A stretch of DNA of 51,105 nt from CAZGUH01 sp964529005 (GTDB lineage Bacteria; Actinomycetota; Acidimicrobiia; Acidimicrobiales; Ilumatobacteraceae). Below, in pieces: positions 33,055 through 40,246 of the stretch. The DNA is taken from the NCBI GenBank assembly GCA_964529005.1, contig CAZGUH010000029.1:1-51105 (forward strand). The letters run 5' to 3'. The notes below the pieces were generated by a model. That model searched no databases. It had not been told where the DNA came from and saw nothing but the letters and a program-made list of their open reading frames with translations. The translations under genes were made by a program, and so were the position numbers. Position 1 is the stretch's first letter. Every line of letters begins with the position of its first letter.

Positions 33055-33512
33055 TGCAGTCCCGGCGTGGCCAGCAGGTTGTCGCCGGCGAAGTCGTCGG
33101 CTTGCGTCTCGCGCGCCACTTGCTCGTCGCGGCGCTTCGCCTCCATGTCCGACGGCTTGACGCCCAACGCGGACGCATGAAGGTGCAGCGTCTTGGTCAG
33201 CGTCACCGAGCGACGGGACAGCGTCTCCAAGATCGCGTGCCGCGGGTTCGCCACGACCGTCCCGCGATCGTTGACCAACGTCGCGCCGTCCTCGCCCATT
33301 TCCTGGCTCAACTTCTCGATGTCCGACAGGCAACGTGCGAGGTTCGCCGCGTGAATCAGGTCCATCGGCGTCCACTCTTCCCGCGCGCGCACTCGCACGA
33401 TGTCGAACCAGAACGGCCAGTCCCGCTCACGCAACTTCACGTGCTCGGGCGGCATCGGGTCCGTGCCACGCATCGCCGCGATCGCAGCCTCGGCCGAGCC
33501 AGCCCTAGCCAC
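33051..33512 (-). CDS. terS: Terminase small subunit, P27-like (153 aa)
   Basis: Helical protein directly upstream of TerL. MPPEHVKLRERDWPFWFDIVR and LIHAANLARCLSDIEKL are typical of P27-family small terminases. GTG at 33512 chosen because AGGGG lies 8 bases upstream; GTG 33521 and ATG 33473 are alternatives. Binds the packaging site, expected just upstream. Confidence 0.85.
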   Translation of the reverse strand: MARAGSAEAAIAAMRGTDPMPPEHVKLRERDWPFWFDIVRVRAREEWTPMDLIHAANLARCLSDIEKLSQEMGEDGATLVNDRGTVVANPRHAILETLSRRSVTLTKTLHLHASALGVKPSDMEAKRRDEQVARETQADDFAGDNLLATPGLQ

Positions 33513-33626
33513 GGCAGCCACCCCTGAGTTCTGCGGTTTTGCCTTTTTCTGAATCCCGCGGGCGGTCCTGAGCGAACGCGCTCAGACCTTTGCGATCACC
33601 CCCCCCTACCCGGCATCCGCCCCCCA
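33513..33626. other. Gap between HNH and TerS, candidate cos region
   Basis: Short non-coding stretch with a hairpin at 33564-33588: GGT, bulged C, CTGAGCG / CGCTCAG, ACC, then TTT on the plus strand. A C-run follows near 33598. HK97-like phages keep cos between HNH and terS, so cohesive ends may be cut here; the overhang cannot be read directly. Confidence 0.4.
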
Positions 33627-33968
33627 TCACGCGTTCCATGGGTGCTCCGGATCAACTGGGTCGCCAAACACGTCACACGCACCGATGTGCTTGCGCATGC
33701 CGTTCTCGCGTGCGGTCTTCTCGGCATGGCACGCCGAGCAGATCGTCTGCAGGTTGCTGAGGTCGTCGGTACCCTGCCTGGCCTTCGGCCGGATGTGGTC
33801 GACGATGCGGGCTTCAGTGATTCGGCCCTTGGCTCTGCACAGTTGGCAGAGGTAGCAGTCCCGTTCGAGCGCTTCGAGACGGACTCGATCCCACTCGGCA
33901 CCGTAGCCACGTGCGTGGCGGCTGCCGCGGTTCTGCCACGGCTTGCGTTCGGACGACAAACCCCTCAT
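33627..33968 (-). CDS. HNH endonuclease, packaging-associated (113 aa)
   Basis: Zinc-binding CYLCQLC and CSACHAEK bracket the HNH core IVDHIRPKARQG ... LQTIC, ending PVDPEHPWNA as in HK97 gp74-type proteins, which assist cos cleavage by terminase. The start codon lies in the loop of a perfect CCCCTC/GAGGGG hairpin (33961-33976), with no clear ribosome site, suggesting restricted translation. Confidence 0.9.
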   Translation of the reverse strand: MRGLSSERKPWQNRGSRHARGYGAEWDRVRLEALERDCYLCQLCRAKGRITEARIVDHIRPKARQGTDDLSNLQTICSACHAEKTARENGMRKHIGACDVFGDPVDPEHPWNA

Positions 33969-33997
33969 GCGAGGGGAGTGTCATCGGCGAGCCTTTG

Positions 33998-34324
33998 CTA
34001 CTTCAACATCGAAACCCGCGACCAGTAGCCCAGCATCCTGGCGCGGATGCGCTCGCGTGTGTGGCTCGACTTCGCTGCACGACCCCGCATGTCCTGCGGT
34101 GGCTCGGCATCGTGGCGCAGGTGGTAGGCGCGGATGCCTTCGCCTGCGGGCAGGTTCAGCAGCACGCCGCGCTGGGCCAGTCCCTTAAGCCCGTTGCGTA
34201 CGGCCCAGCGGTCAAGCCCGGTGAGGCGCTCGAGCTCGACCCTGGTGCATGGCTGGCCTGCGTCGTAGAGCGCGCGGTAGACGGTGAGGCAGAGGATCTC
34301 CTTGGCGTCCACGACCAAGTCCAT
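33998..34324 (-). CDS. Winged-helix DNA-binding protein (108 aa)
   Basis: ATG at 34324 (MDLVVDAKEIL). CTRVELERLTGLDRWAVRNGLKGLAQRGVL is a winged HTH. The C-terminus is basic (KSSHTRERIRARMLGYWSR). Lies between the replication and packaging genes, so it may be a late-gene regulator or replication accessory. No specific family assigned. Confidence 0.75.
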   Translation of the reverse strand: MDLVVDAKEILCLTVYRALYDAGQPCTRVELERLTGLDRWAVRNGLKGLAQRGVLLNLPAGEGIRAYHLRHDAEPPQDMRGRAAKSSHTRERIRARMLGYWSRVSMLK

Positions 34325-34355
34325 CACGCCGTCCTCCGCTGGTGGGTGGGGTCGG

Positions 34356-34979
34356 TCACAGGACTTCCCCGCGATCGACATCCCCGTTGACGACCCGCTT
34401 GCCACCCCTCGCGGCGGCGTACTTCGCCTCCTGCCGAAGCCAGTTGCGGAAAGCTGCCTCGGAGTCCTTGAACCACGCCTTGCCCTTGGACTCGACTCTG
34501 TCCCAGAAGCACTCCCACTCGCTGGCGCAATCCACGCCGAGCTGCTTCGCCAGGGCACGGTGGGTTTCGGTCGGGCCGTCCGCGCGCGTGCGCGTTCTGC
34601 CTCTCCTCTCCTCTGTAGTATTTGTTCTCTCCTCTCGCGAGCGCGCGAGGTCTAGCACCGCGCTAGCATCTTGCTTGCACTCTGCTAGCGGCTTGCTAGC
34701 ATCTTGCTCCGGTATCAGCCATCCTGTTCGGATCAAGAGCGGTATGTCCGGTGGCTTTAGTGCGCTGATTTTCTTCTGAATCCAGCCAAGCTCCGCCGGG
34801 ACGCGGCCGTTGAGACTGGATGCGAGAAGCCAAATCAGCACGAGGTGACCCTTCGTGATGTCGGGAAGTGAACAGAACTCGTAGTCATCAAGCAATGCCC
34901 GGTGAAGCTTGATCCACGGTGGATTCCGCTCTTTGTAGTGCTGAAAATCGTCCCAATTCTTGACGCGGTAGTACTCCAC
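34356..34979 (-). CDS. Replication initiation protein (207 aa), contains iterons
   Basis: MEYYRVKNWDDFQHYKERNP, WIKLHRALLDDYEFCSLPD and C-terminal FWDRVESKGKAWFKDSEAAFRNWLRQEA mark the family of phage replication proteins that precede helicases (lambda O-like role). The coding DNA for residues about 90-110 is made of 11-bp tandem repeats, as expected if the protein binds an origin inside its own gene. Followed upstream by the primase-helicase gene. Confidence 0.75.
   Translation of the reverse strand: MEYYRVKNWDDFQHYKERNPPWIKLHRALLDDYEFCSLPDITKGHLVLIWLLASSLNGRVPAELGWIQKKISALKPPDIPLLIRTGWLIPEQDASKPLAECKQDASAVLDLARSREERTNTTEERRGRTRTRADGPTETHRALAKQLGVDCASEWECFWDRVESKGKAWFKDSEAAFRNWLRQEAKYAAARGGKRVVNGDVDRGEVL
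34651..34711. repeat. 11-bp tandem iterons, candidate replication origin
   Basis: Units begin at 34651, 34662, 34673, 34684, 34695 and (decayed) 34706, consensus GCTAGCATCTT; two copies of GCTAGCATCTTGCT are exact (34662-34675, 34695-34708). A pyrimidine-rich CTCTCCTCT repeat and an A/T-rich patch (34599-34636) adjoin. One helical turn per unit suits a row of initiator molecules on one DNA face. Confidence 0.65.
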
Positions 34980-34990
34980 GGCGCTCCCTG

Positions 34991-36796
34991 TTACGCGACC
35001 GTGCTGGTGTCATCGGCCATATCCAGGGGTCGGACGAGCGTCACATAGGGCCTGGATTTCCTGCTTGCGACATCCCTGTATTGGTAGCAGGGTGCGTCGT
35101 ACCAGAGCCTTACCGTCCCCTCGAAGTCGCCATTCCTGTTCTTCTGCCACAGCCATCGGCTGTCCGGCTCGTCCTCCTGGGCTCCTGTGGGGTCTTCCTC
35201 CTTGCGCTTGTTGCGCCACAGCGTGGTGATGGTGTCGGCCAGGTCAGCGATCGACCCGGTCCCCTTGATGTCCATCTTGTCGACGCGCTGGTGCTCGCTC
35301 TCCAGCTTCCGGGAGTGGGTCACCAGGAAGACCGTCGAGTCGGTCTCGTTCTTGAAGTCGCAGAGGGCCTCGACGAACTCCTTTTGACCCTTGTAGTCGT
35401 CGTCGGCGAACCCGCACTTCGTGAGGGAGTCGATGACGAAGGTCGTGATCCCGTAGCGGGCGCGGGCGTAGCGAAAGACGCTCAGCAGGTACTGCCCTTT
35501 GGCCGACCCGACGTGCTCGAAGATCCACAACTTGCCCTGCCAGTAGTCCTGCACGTGCTCGGCGAAAGGCTCGGAGGGGTCGGGCAGCGCGCACGCCTGC
35601 TTCGTCATGCGCTCGAGCAGCATCGCCGGCTTGATCTCCATCGAGGCGATGCACGCCTTGGCGCCCTGGCGCAACAGGGACAGCACGATCTGGGACGAGA
35701 ATGACGTCTTGCCGTGCCCGTTGATACCGTTGATCAGGATCAGCTCCGCCGGGTTGAAGCGGACGCCGCGGTCCTCGAGCTTCTCGAAGGGTGTCTGCCA
35801 GCCGATGCGATCCCCTTCCTTCGGGAACAGGCGGGCCATGACCTCGGTCTTGTAGGCCGAGGCGGAGCGAAGCTCACGCGGGTCGAGGGACTGGGCCTCG
35901 TCGATCAGCTCCCGGAACGCGACGCGATCGCAGCCGCGCTGCAGGCACTCATTCGCATCCTTGTAAGGCGTACGCACGATCCGGCAGACTGCCCTTCCGA
36001 GACGCTCCACGAGCGCCAGAGCGCCCTTTTCGCCTGCCTCGTCACGGTCGAAGGCGATGTAGATCGTGTCGAACGCCGCGAGGCGTTCCCACTCGTTTTC
36101 CACCCACTGCAGGTTGCCGGCGCCGGACCACACCGACAGGGCCGGGTAGCCGGACTGGAACCAGGTCATCGCGTCGATCTCGCCCTCGCAGATGACGACG
36201 CTACGGGCTGTCGGCGGGATCGCCTGCCATCCGAACAGGCAGGGCTCCGCATCCTTCTCCTGCCGGACGATCTTCTTGCCGCCTGGTCGGTCGAGCTTGA
36301 GGTACTTGCAGTTGACGAGCTCGTCGTTGCGCAGGAACGGGAACACGATCTCGTCGTCGTCCGGTGAGGCCGCGACGCGGTAGGCGGCGATCGTCGGGTC
36401 GGTCAGGCCGCGCGAGTGCAGGTACTCGAGCACGCGGCCCTTGGGGCGGCTCGCGGCGGGCTTGTCGGGGCGTCGGTAAGTGCGTGGTGACGATCCGGCG
36501 AAGGCAGGCGCTTGGATGCCGAGGTAGTCGCGAGCTTCCTTGAGCGCGTCGGCGATGGACACACGGCGCACCGCCGCCCACAGGTCGAGCAGGTCGCCTG
36601 AATCGCCGCCGGCGAAGTCCGCCCACAGCCCGGCACGCTCCCCGGAGAGGCAGACCTTCAGCGACTTCCCGGACTCGCCTGCGACCGAGCCGCAGACCCA
36701 TTCGCGGCCCTCGCGCTGCCCGCCGGGGAGCAGGCGCATCGCCACCGCCTCAGCGTTTCCGGCCAGTCGGTGGGCGACTTCCTTGGCGGTGATCAT
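34991..36796 (-). CDS. Toprim primase - DnaB/RecA-like helicase (601 aa)
   Basis: T7 gp4-like bifunctional replication enzyme. Toprim motifs ICEGEIDAMTW (about 202-212) and FDRDEAG (about 249-255); helicase Walker A INGINGHGKTSF (about 355-366), Walker B TTFVIDSLTK (about 451-460), and a VTHSRK motif. The N-terminal 100 residues lack the four-Cys zinc ribbon of T7 primase, so primer-template recognition must differ. Start ATG at 36796 overlaps the HNH stop. Confidence 0.9.
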   Translation of the reverse strand: MITAKEVAHRLAGNAEAVAMRLLPGGQREGREWVCGSVAGESGKSLKVCLSGERAGLWADFAGGDSGDLLDLWAAVRRVSIADALKEARDYLGIQAPAFAGSSPRTYRRPDKPAASRPKGRVLEYLHSRGLTDPTIAAYRVAASPDDDEIVFPFLRNDELVNCKYLKLDRPGGKKIVRQEKDAEPCLFGWQAIPPTARSVVICEGEIDAMTWFQSGYPALSVWSGAGNLQWVENEWERLAAFDTIYIAFDRDEAGEKGALALVERLGRAVCRIVRTPYKDANECLQRGCDRVAFRELIDEAQSLDPRELRSASAYKTEVMARLFPKEGDRIGWQTPFEKLEDRGVRFNPAELILINGINGHGKTSFSSQIVLSLLRQGAKACIASMEIKPAMLLERMTKQACALPDPSEPFAEHVQDYWQGKLWIFEHVGSAKGQYLLSVFRYARARYGITTFVIDSLTKCGFADDDYKGQKEFVEALCDFKNETDSTVFLVTHSRKLESEHQRVDKMDIKGTGSIADLADTITTLWRNKRKEEDPTGAQEDEPDSRWLWQKNRNGDFEGTVRLWYDAPCYQYRDVASRKSRPYVTLVRPLDMADDTSTVA

Positions 36797-37275
36797 GCCG
36801 CCGTCTCCGTGCGCCAGGCGTCGTCGAACGCGCTGCCCTTCCCGTGGTTGCACTCCTCGCAGAGCACCTGCAGGTTGGCCACGTCGAGCGCGAGCTCCGG
36901 ATACCGGCGCCGCGGCTTGATGTGGTCGACGTGGATGCGCACGCCATCAGCGGATGTGCGTCCGCAACAGGCGCATTTCGCGCCGTCCCGGCGGAGCGCG
37001 ATCATCCGCACCCGCCGCCACTCGAAGGACGTCAGAAAGGGGTCGGCCTGCTTGTAGCCGGGCTTGCCAGCCAACGCGATCGCGTCGAGCAGCTCGTAGC
37101 CGACGCGCAGATCAGGCCCCTCAGGCCAGTCGGTACCGCGCGGGAAGTCGTTCGCGAGCACTGCGACCAGGTCGTCGCCTTGAAGCCGACGGTAACACCG
37201 ATGGAACAGGCTCGCGGCCTCCGGTGATACCGAGAGTCGCGCACCGTCGACCAGAATGTCGACCGTTGGCGTCAC
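36793..37275 (-). CDS. HNH endonuclease (160 aa)
   Basis: HNH core CACCGRTSADGVRIHVDHI followed by LQVLCEECNHGK: paired zinc CxxC and catalytic HVDH. The N-terminal 85 residues are a separate helical domain. GTG start coupled to the upstream stop. Sits beside the primase-helicase gene, a common homing-endonuclease site. Confidence 0.85.
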   Translation of the reverse strand: MTPTVDILVDGARLSVSPEAASLFHRCYRRLQGDDLVAVLANDFPRGTDWPEGPDLRVGYELLDAIALAGKPGYKQADPFLTSFEWRRVRMIALRRDGAKCACCGRTSADGVRIHVDHIKPRRRYPELALDVANLQVLCEECNHGKGSAFDDAWRTETAA

Positions 37276-37628
37276 GCCCTCGCCTTCCTCTGCCACACCC
37301 GGCAAGCCCGACCCGATGGACTCGTCCCCTCCCCCGCCGTCTCGATGAGTCCCTGTCGCGCGAGTTCACCTACCCGCTTCCCGACCGCATGCGCATCGAT
37401 CCCGGTGCGCTCGGCGATCGCGTAGACGGTGCCCGAGCCTTCGAGCAGCGCGGCGAGGATGCGCGTGTGGTGGTGGCTGGCGAACTCGGCCACCCTCGCG
37501 GCCGCCGACTTCGACGTCGACGGGTCGGTGGTGCGGGCGAGTTCGCGTGCGTTGGGCGCGCTGGCCTGCTGGCGCTGGATGCGCGCCTGCTGGAGCATGA
37601 CCGCCAAGTCGAGCGTGGCCTGCTGCAT
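37272..37628 (-). CDS. Winged-helix phage protein (118 aa)
   Basis: TTDPSTSKSAAARVAE, then HHTRILAALLEGSGTVYAIAERTG and HAVGKRVGELARQGLIE: the winged-HTH family common in phage early regions. Probably a DNA-binding accessory of replication or control. Confidence 0.75.
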   Translation of the reverse strand: MQQATLDLAVMLQQARIQRQQASAPNARELARTTDPSTSKSAAARVAEFASHHHTRILAALLEGSGTVYAIAERTGIDAHAVGKRVGELARQGLIETAGEGTSPSGRACRVWQRKARA

Positions 37629-37632
37629 GGGC

Positions 37633-37941
37633 TTACTCGGGCTGCGGCTCGCCGGCGCCCGGCAGATGGTTGTCCGCCGCGTCCTCGGCATCCGTGAGGT
37701 TGTCCAGGATGCCCTGCGCACGGACGGCCAGCGCGTCGATGGCCTCCTGCTGGTTGCCGGCCTGCTTGAGGTCGACGATCTCCTGCGCGAGCCCGCGCAG
37801 CGTGTCGACGGTCTCGTTGACCTTCGCTTCGAGGTTGTCGACGACGGTTTGCAGTTGGGTGAGGTCGTTCATGGCACTCCTTTGGATGAGGTAGAGCTGC
37901 AGCAACGCGATGACGATGGCGGCGAGCAGGAGGTCGATCAC
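37633..37941 (-). CDS. Small coiled-coil protein with two possible starts (102 or 79 aa)
   Basis: From GTG 37941 (GTGA-coupled) the product begins with a membrane helix (VIDLLLAAIVIALLQLYLIQ) and then a coiled coil (LQTVVDNLEAKVNETVDTL). From in-frame ATG 37872, which has a very strong AAAGGAG site, only the soluble 79-aa coiled-coil part is made. The second is probably the main product. Function unknown. Confidence 0.65.
   Translation of the reverse strand: MIDLLLAAIVIALLQLYLIQRSAMNDLTQLQTVVDNLEAKVNETVDTLRGLAQEIVDLKQAGNQQEAIDALAVRAQGILDNLTDAEDAADNHLPGAGEPQPE
37877..37883 (-). promoter_or_regulatory. Ribosome binding site deciding the internal start at 37872
   Basis: AAAGGAG, 4 bases before ATG 37872-37870, inside a frame that is also open from GTG 37941. 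Confidence 0.6.
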
Positions 37942-38051
37942 TCGTCGTCCTCGTCGTAGGGATAGACGGGCCTGAACAGCCACAGCAGCAGCCACGCGGC
38001 GCCGATGGCGACGAGCGCGCAGCCGATGACGAGGTAGGCGAAGGGCGTCAT
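37938..38051 (-). CDS. Tiny single-span membrane protein (37 aa)
   Basis: MTPFAYLVIGCALVAIGAAW and LLLWLF form one membrane helix with an acidic tail (YDEDDE). ATGA-coupled upstream and GTGA-coupled downstream. Unknown role. Confidence 0.6.
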   Translation of the reverse strand: MTPFAYLVIGCALVAIGAAWLLLWLFRPVYPYDEDDE

Positions 38052-38401
38052 CGGGAGACGGCCCCTTTGACGAGCCGCGGCGCTTCGAGATTGGCGATCG
38101 GGGCCGGCGGCTTGGCCGACGTGCGCTTCGCCGGCTCGACGTAGGCGACGCACCAGACGCGGACCGCGTTTCCGCTGTCGATCACGCGCGTCGTGACGGC
38201 GAAGTCGGCGCGGTAGTTCTCGCGGTACTTGCGGGCATGATTGCCGACGATGCCCTGGATGTTCTTCGCGGGCGTGTCGCGCGGGACCGGGACGACGAAC
38301 GAATCGCCGAGCTGCATGTCGGCGAACGGATACGGCAGCACGCCGTTGCGGCTGCCCTGCTGCATGGGGATCGGCACGCCCTTTTCGATGGCGTAGGTCA
38401 T
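38048..38401 (-). CDS. Conserved small phage protein (117 aa)
   Basis: TYAIEKGVPIPMQQGSRNGV, YPFADMQLGDSFVVP and NHARKYRENYRADF match a small-protein family frequent in phage early regions, of unknown function. ATGA overlaps on both sides. Confidence 0.75.
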   Translation of the reverse strand: MTYAIEKGVPIPMQQGSRNGVLPYPFADMQLGDSFVVPVPRDTPAKNIQGIVGNHARKYRENYRADFAVTTRVIDSGNAVRVWCVAYVEPAKRTSAKPPAPIANLEAPRLVKGAVSR

Positions 38402-38595
38402 GCGGCGGCTCCCGGCCGGTCGACGTACCGCAGCATCGTGTTGCCGACGAGCCGCAGCTTCTCGGCCGCGTCGAGGACGGCCTGCGCGTCGGCGAAGATG
38501 AACCGCACGACGCGACCATCATCGAGCCCGACCTCGACCTGCGCGCGGCGCTCGAAGTCCTCGAATGCGGAGACGCGGCGGACGAGGACGGTCAT
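38398..38595 (-). CDS. Small hypothetical protein (65 aa)
   Basis: Beta-then-helix pattern (AQVEVGLDDGRVVRFIFADAQAV). Coupled to neighbours by ATGA. No family recognised. Confidence 0.6.
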   Translation of the reverse strand: MTVLVRRVSAFEDFERRAQVEVGLDDGRVVRFIFADAQAVLDAAEKLRLVGNTMLRYVDRPGAAA

Positions 38596-38978
38596 CGCGA
38601 TGCCTTCTTGCGTGCTTTGTAAGCGGCTTGGCGCACGGCGTCGCAGGCCCTGCAGTAGCGCGCCCCGCCTCTACCAATGCGGGTATTGCTAACGGTGAAC
38701 TCGTGACCGTGCTTGCATTTGGTGCGATAGCCGTACCAACTACGTATGCCCTTCCGTCCGCCGCGCTCTCGCATGTCTCGCATGTTGTCGGCGTGAGTGC
38801 CTTCGTATAGATGGTCTGGGTTCACGCATGATCGGTTGTCGCATTTGTGAAGGGCCATCCCAACCAGAGGACGGCCCAGCGCACAAGACAAGGCGAGTCG
38901 ATGCGCGAGCCGGCCGCCCTTCTTCCCGTAGCCTTGGCGATCCAGAGGGCCGTCCCAGTTCATGCAAGGTGAGTCCAT
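38592..38978 (-). CDS. HNH homing endonuclease with C-terminal zinc motif (128 aa)
   Basis: MALHKCDNRSCVNPDHLYEG and THADNMRDM are the HNH motif of phage homing endonucleases. The C-terminus has KCKHGHEF ... YCRACDA, a zinc-ribbon-like pair. DNA is less G+C-rich than its neighbours, consistent with mobile origin. Shares one base with the upstream stop. Confidence 0.9.
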   Translation of the reverse strand: MDSPCMNWDGPLDRQGYGKKGGRLAHRLALSCALGRPLVGMALHKCDNRSCVNPDHLYEGTHADNMRDMRERGGRKGIRSWYGYRTKCKHGHEFTVSNTRIGRGGARYCRACDAVRQAAYKARKKASR

Positions 38979-39292
38979 CAGCTGACGTCAACTTCCCGAT
39001 AGGTCCAGCGGTTACCGACCTTGTGCCAGCCCCACACGACGAGCTTCCAGCCCGCCTTGCGGACGGCGTCGACGGTGTCGAGCAACGCGATCTTGTTGAC
39101 GCGCTTCGAGACGCTCGTGTAGTCGGTGGCCTGCACGCCCATCGTCACGCCATCGCGCACGGCGAGGATGTCGATGAACCCGAACAGGTCCTGCTTGATG
39201 AACGTCTTCGGCAGCGTCTTCTCGACGACCTGACACTGCCAGCCGTCCTTGCGGAGCTGGTTGAGCGAGAGCGCGGTCGGAGATTGGCTCAT
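38978..39292 (-). CDS. PD-(D/E)XK-like nuclease/resolvase candidate (104 aa)
   Basis: FIKQDLFGFIDILAVRDGVTM then GVQATDY: an acidic residue on a strand, then a strand ending in VQ, like the D...(E/Q)xK core of small phage resolvases and VRR-type nucleases. Size fits a Holliday-junction resolvase. Catalytic Lys is not obvious, so confidence is moderate. Confidence 0.55.
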   Translation of the reverse strand: MSQSPTALSLNQLRKDGWQCQVVEKTLPKTFIKQDLFGFIDILAVRDGVTMGVQATDYTSVSKRVNKIALLDTVDAVRKAGWKLVVWGWHKVGNRWTYREVDVS

Positions 39293-39444
39293 CCCGTCAC
39301 CCAGAAGAACACGCGCCAGGCGATGCCGAGTACGTAGCCGAGCACGCCGCCGAGGCCGGTGAGCAGGACGAAGGCGGTGAGGCCGCCGATGACGACTCCG
39401 GCAAGCTGGCCGACGACGCGGGCGGGCTTGCTGACGGGCGCCAT
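39289..39444 (-). CDS. Small membrane protein (51 aa)
   Basis: Basic N-terminus (MAPVSKPARVV) and two closely spaced hydrophobic segments ending in YVLGIAWRVFFWVTG. TGATG overlap with the upstream small gene. Unknown role. Confidence 0.6.
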   Translation of the reverse strand: MAPVSKPARVVGQLAGVVIGGLTAFVLLTGLGGVLGYVLGIAWRVFFWVTG

Positions 39445-39590
39445 CACACGATCCCCCAAACGATCAACGTCCACACGGCGACGACGAGCCACGGCGTGAG
39501 GCCAGCCCAGTCGCCGTCGCCGGGGATGTAGTCCGGGTCGTGCTGCCGGTATCCGCGTGGACGCACGTTTCGCGCGTCAAGCAGGTTCAT
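39444..39590 (-). CDS. Small membrane protein (48 aa)
   Basis: GGGGGA 7-8 bases before the ATG. Hydrophilic first 30 residues, then one C-terminal membrane helix (LTPWLVVAVWTLIVWGIV). Confidence 0.65.
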   Translation of the reverse strand: MNLLDARNVRPRGYRQHDPDYIPGDGDWAGLTPWLVVAVWTLIVWGIV

Positions 39591-39625
39591 TGTCGAGTCC
39601 CCCTCGATGGTTACGAGCACGTGCG

Positions 39626-39946
39626 TTACTCGTCGTCCCAGACGAGCTGCCGCGCGAACTCAGGCAGGCTCATCGCCTTGGTTGCCACCGTCGCCATCGC
39701 CTCATAGACCGGGCGATCGACACAGACCTTTTCCTTGCTGACCATCTTTAAGCCGGCCAGGTCGACGAGGTCGCAGAACTCGCAAAGGGACAGCGGGGAC
39801 TCGCCGTCGCGCACCCGGCAAGCGGTGCTTTCGCTCTTGCCGATGGCCTTGGCAATGGGCTCCAGCGGCATCCGTGCAAGGCGCTGCAAGAGCCCTTGCA
39901 AGGCTTTGCGTGACGGTTCGAGCGCTGGCAGCGAGGATTCGGCCAT
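39626..39946 (-). CDS. cII-like: CII-like transcriptional activator (106 aa)
   Basis: PLEPIAKAIGKSESTACRVRDGE followed by LCEFCDLVDLAGLKMV matches the helix-turn-helix and following helix of lambda CII. It lies directly after the cro-like gene in the same operon, the canonical place. Would promote lysogeny by activating repressor and integrase promoters. Confidence 0.8.
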   Translation of the reverse strand: MAESSLPALEPSRKALQGLLQRLARMPLEPIAKAIGKSESTACRVRDGESPLSLCEFCDLVDLAGLKMVSKEKVCVDRPVYEAMATVATKAMSLPEFARQLVWDDE

Positions 39947-39949
39947 GGA

Positions 39950-40165
39950 CTACGCCGCTTCCGTTTGCAGGGTGTCCTTGACCGGCGGATACAGATCCGG
40001 TCTGAGAGAGGACCTGGGGATCCCGGTCGCTAATTCCACTGCCAGGACGCGCTCAGCCGGGACCTGCCCAGCGACCCACTGCCGGATGGCGGCATGCGTC
40101 ACCCCCAGTGATTTGGCGAGCCTGGCCTGATTACCGCGCACCTTGGCGTACTTACGAAGGGTCAT
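39950..40165 (-). CDS. cro-like: Cro-like repressor, YdaS/Cro family (71 aa)
   Basis: GNQARLAKSLGVTHAAIRQW is the helix-turn-helix, followed by VPAERVLAVELATGIPRSSLRPDLYP, typical of YdaS/Cro proteins. Divergent from the CI-like gene with the operators between them. The ATG lies only about 6 bases after the -10 of its promoter, so the message may be leaderless. Confidence 0.85.
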   Translation of the reverse strand: MTLRKYAKVRGNQARLAKSLGVTHAAIRQWVAGQVPAERVLAVELATGIPRSSLRPDLYPPVKDTLQTEAA

Positions 40166-40172
40166 CCCCCTA

Positions 40173-40236
40173 TGGTAGTACCACTACCAAAGAGAATGCA
40201 AGCCCCACTGCCGGACAAACGGAAGCAACGCTACCA
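40173..40236. promoter_or_regulatory. Immunity operator region with leftward promoter
   Basis: Three sites of the form TGGTAG-N5-CTACCA at 23-24 bp spacing. O1 40173-40189 is perfect, O2 40197-40213 matches 8/12 and O3 40220-40236 matches 10/12. Read leftward, -35 TTGCAT (40201-40196) lies in O2 and -10 TACCAT (40177-40172) in O1, spacer 18. Confidence 0.75.
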
Positions 40237-40246
40237 AAATGGTGGT

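Noticed and set aside
31013..33180. Large plus-strand frames opposite TerL and protease
   Set aside because: Antisense shadows of strongly supported genes.
34651..34711. Protein-level repeat (QDAS) as the cause of the DNA repeat
   Set aside because: The 11-bp period does not match codons and is conserved at DNA level, favouring iterons.
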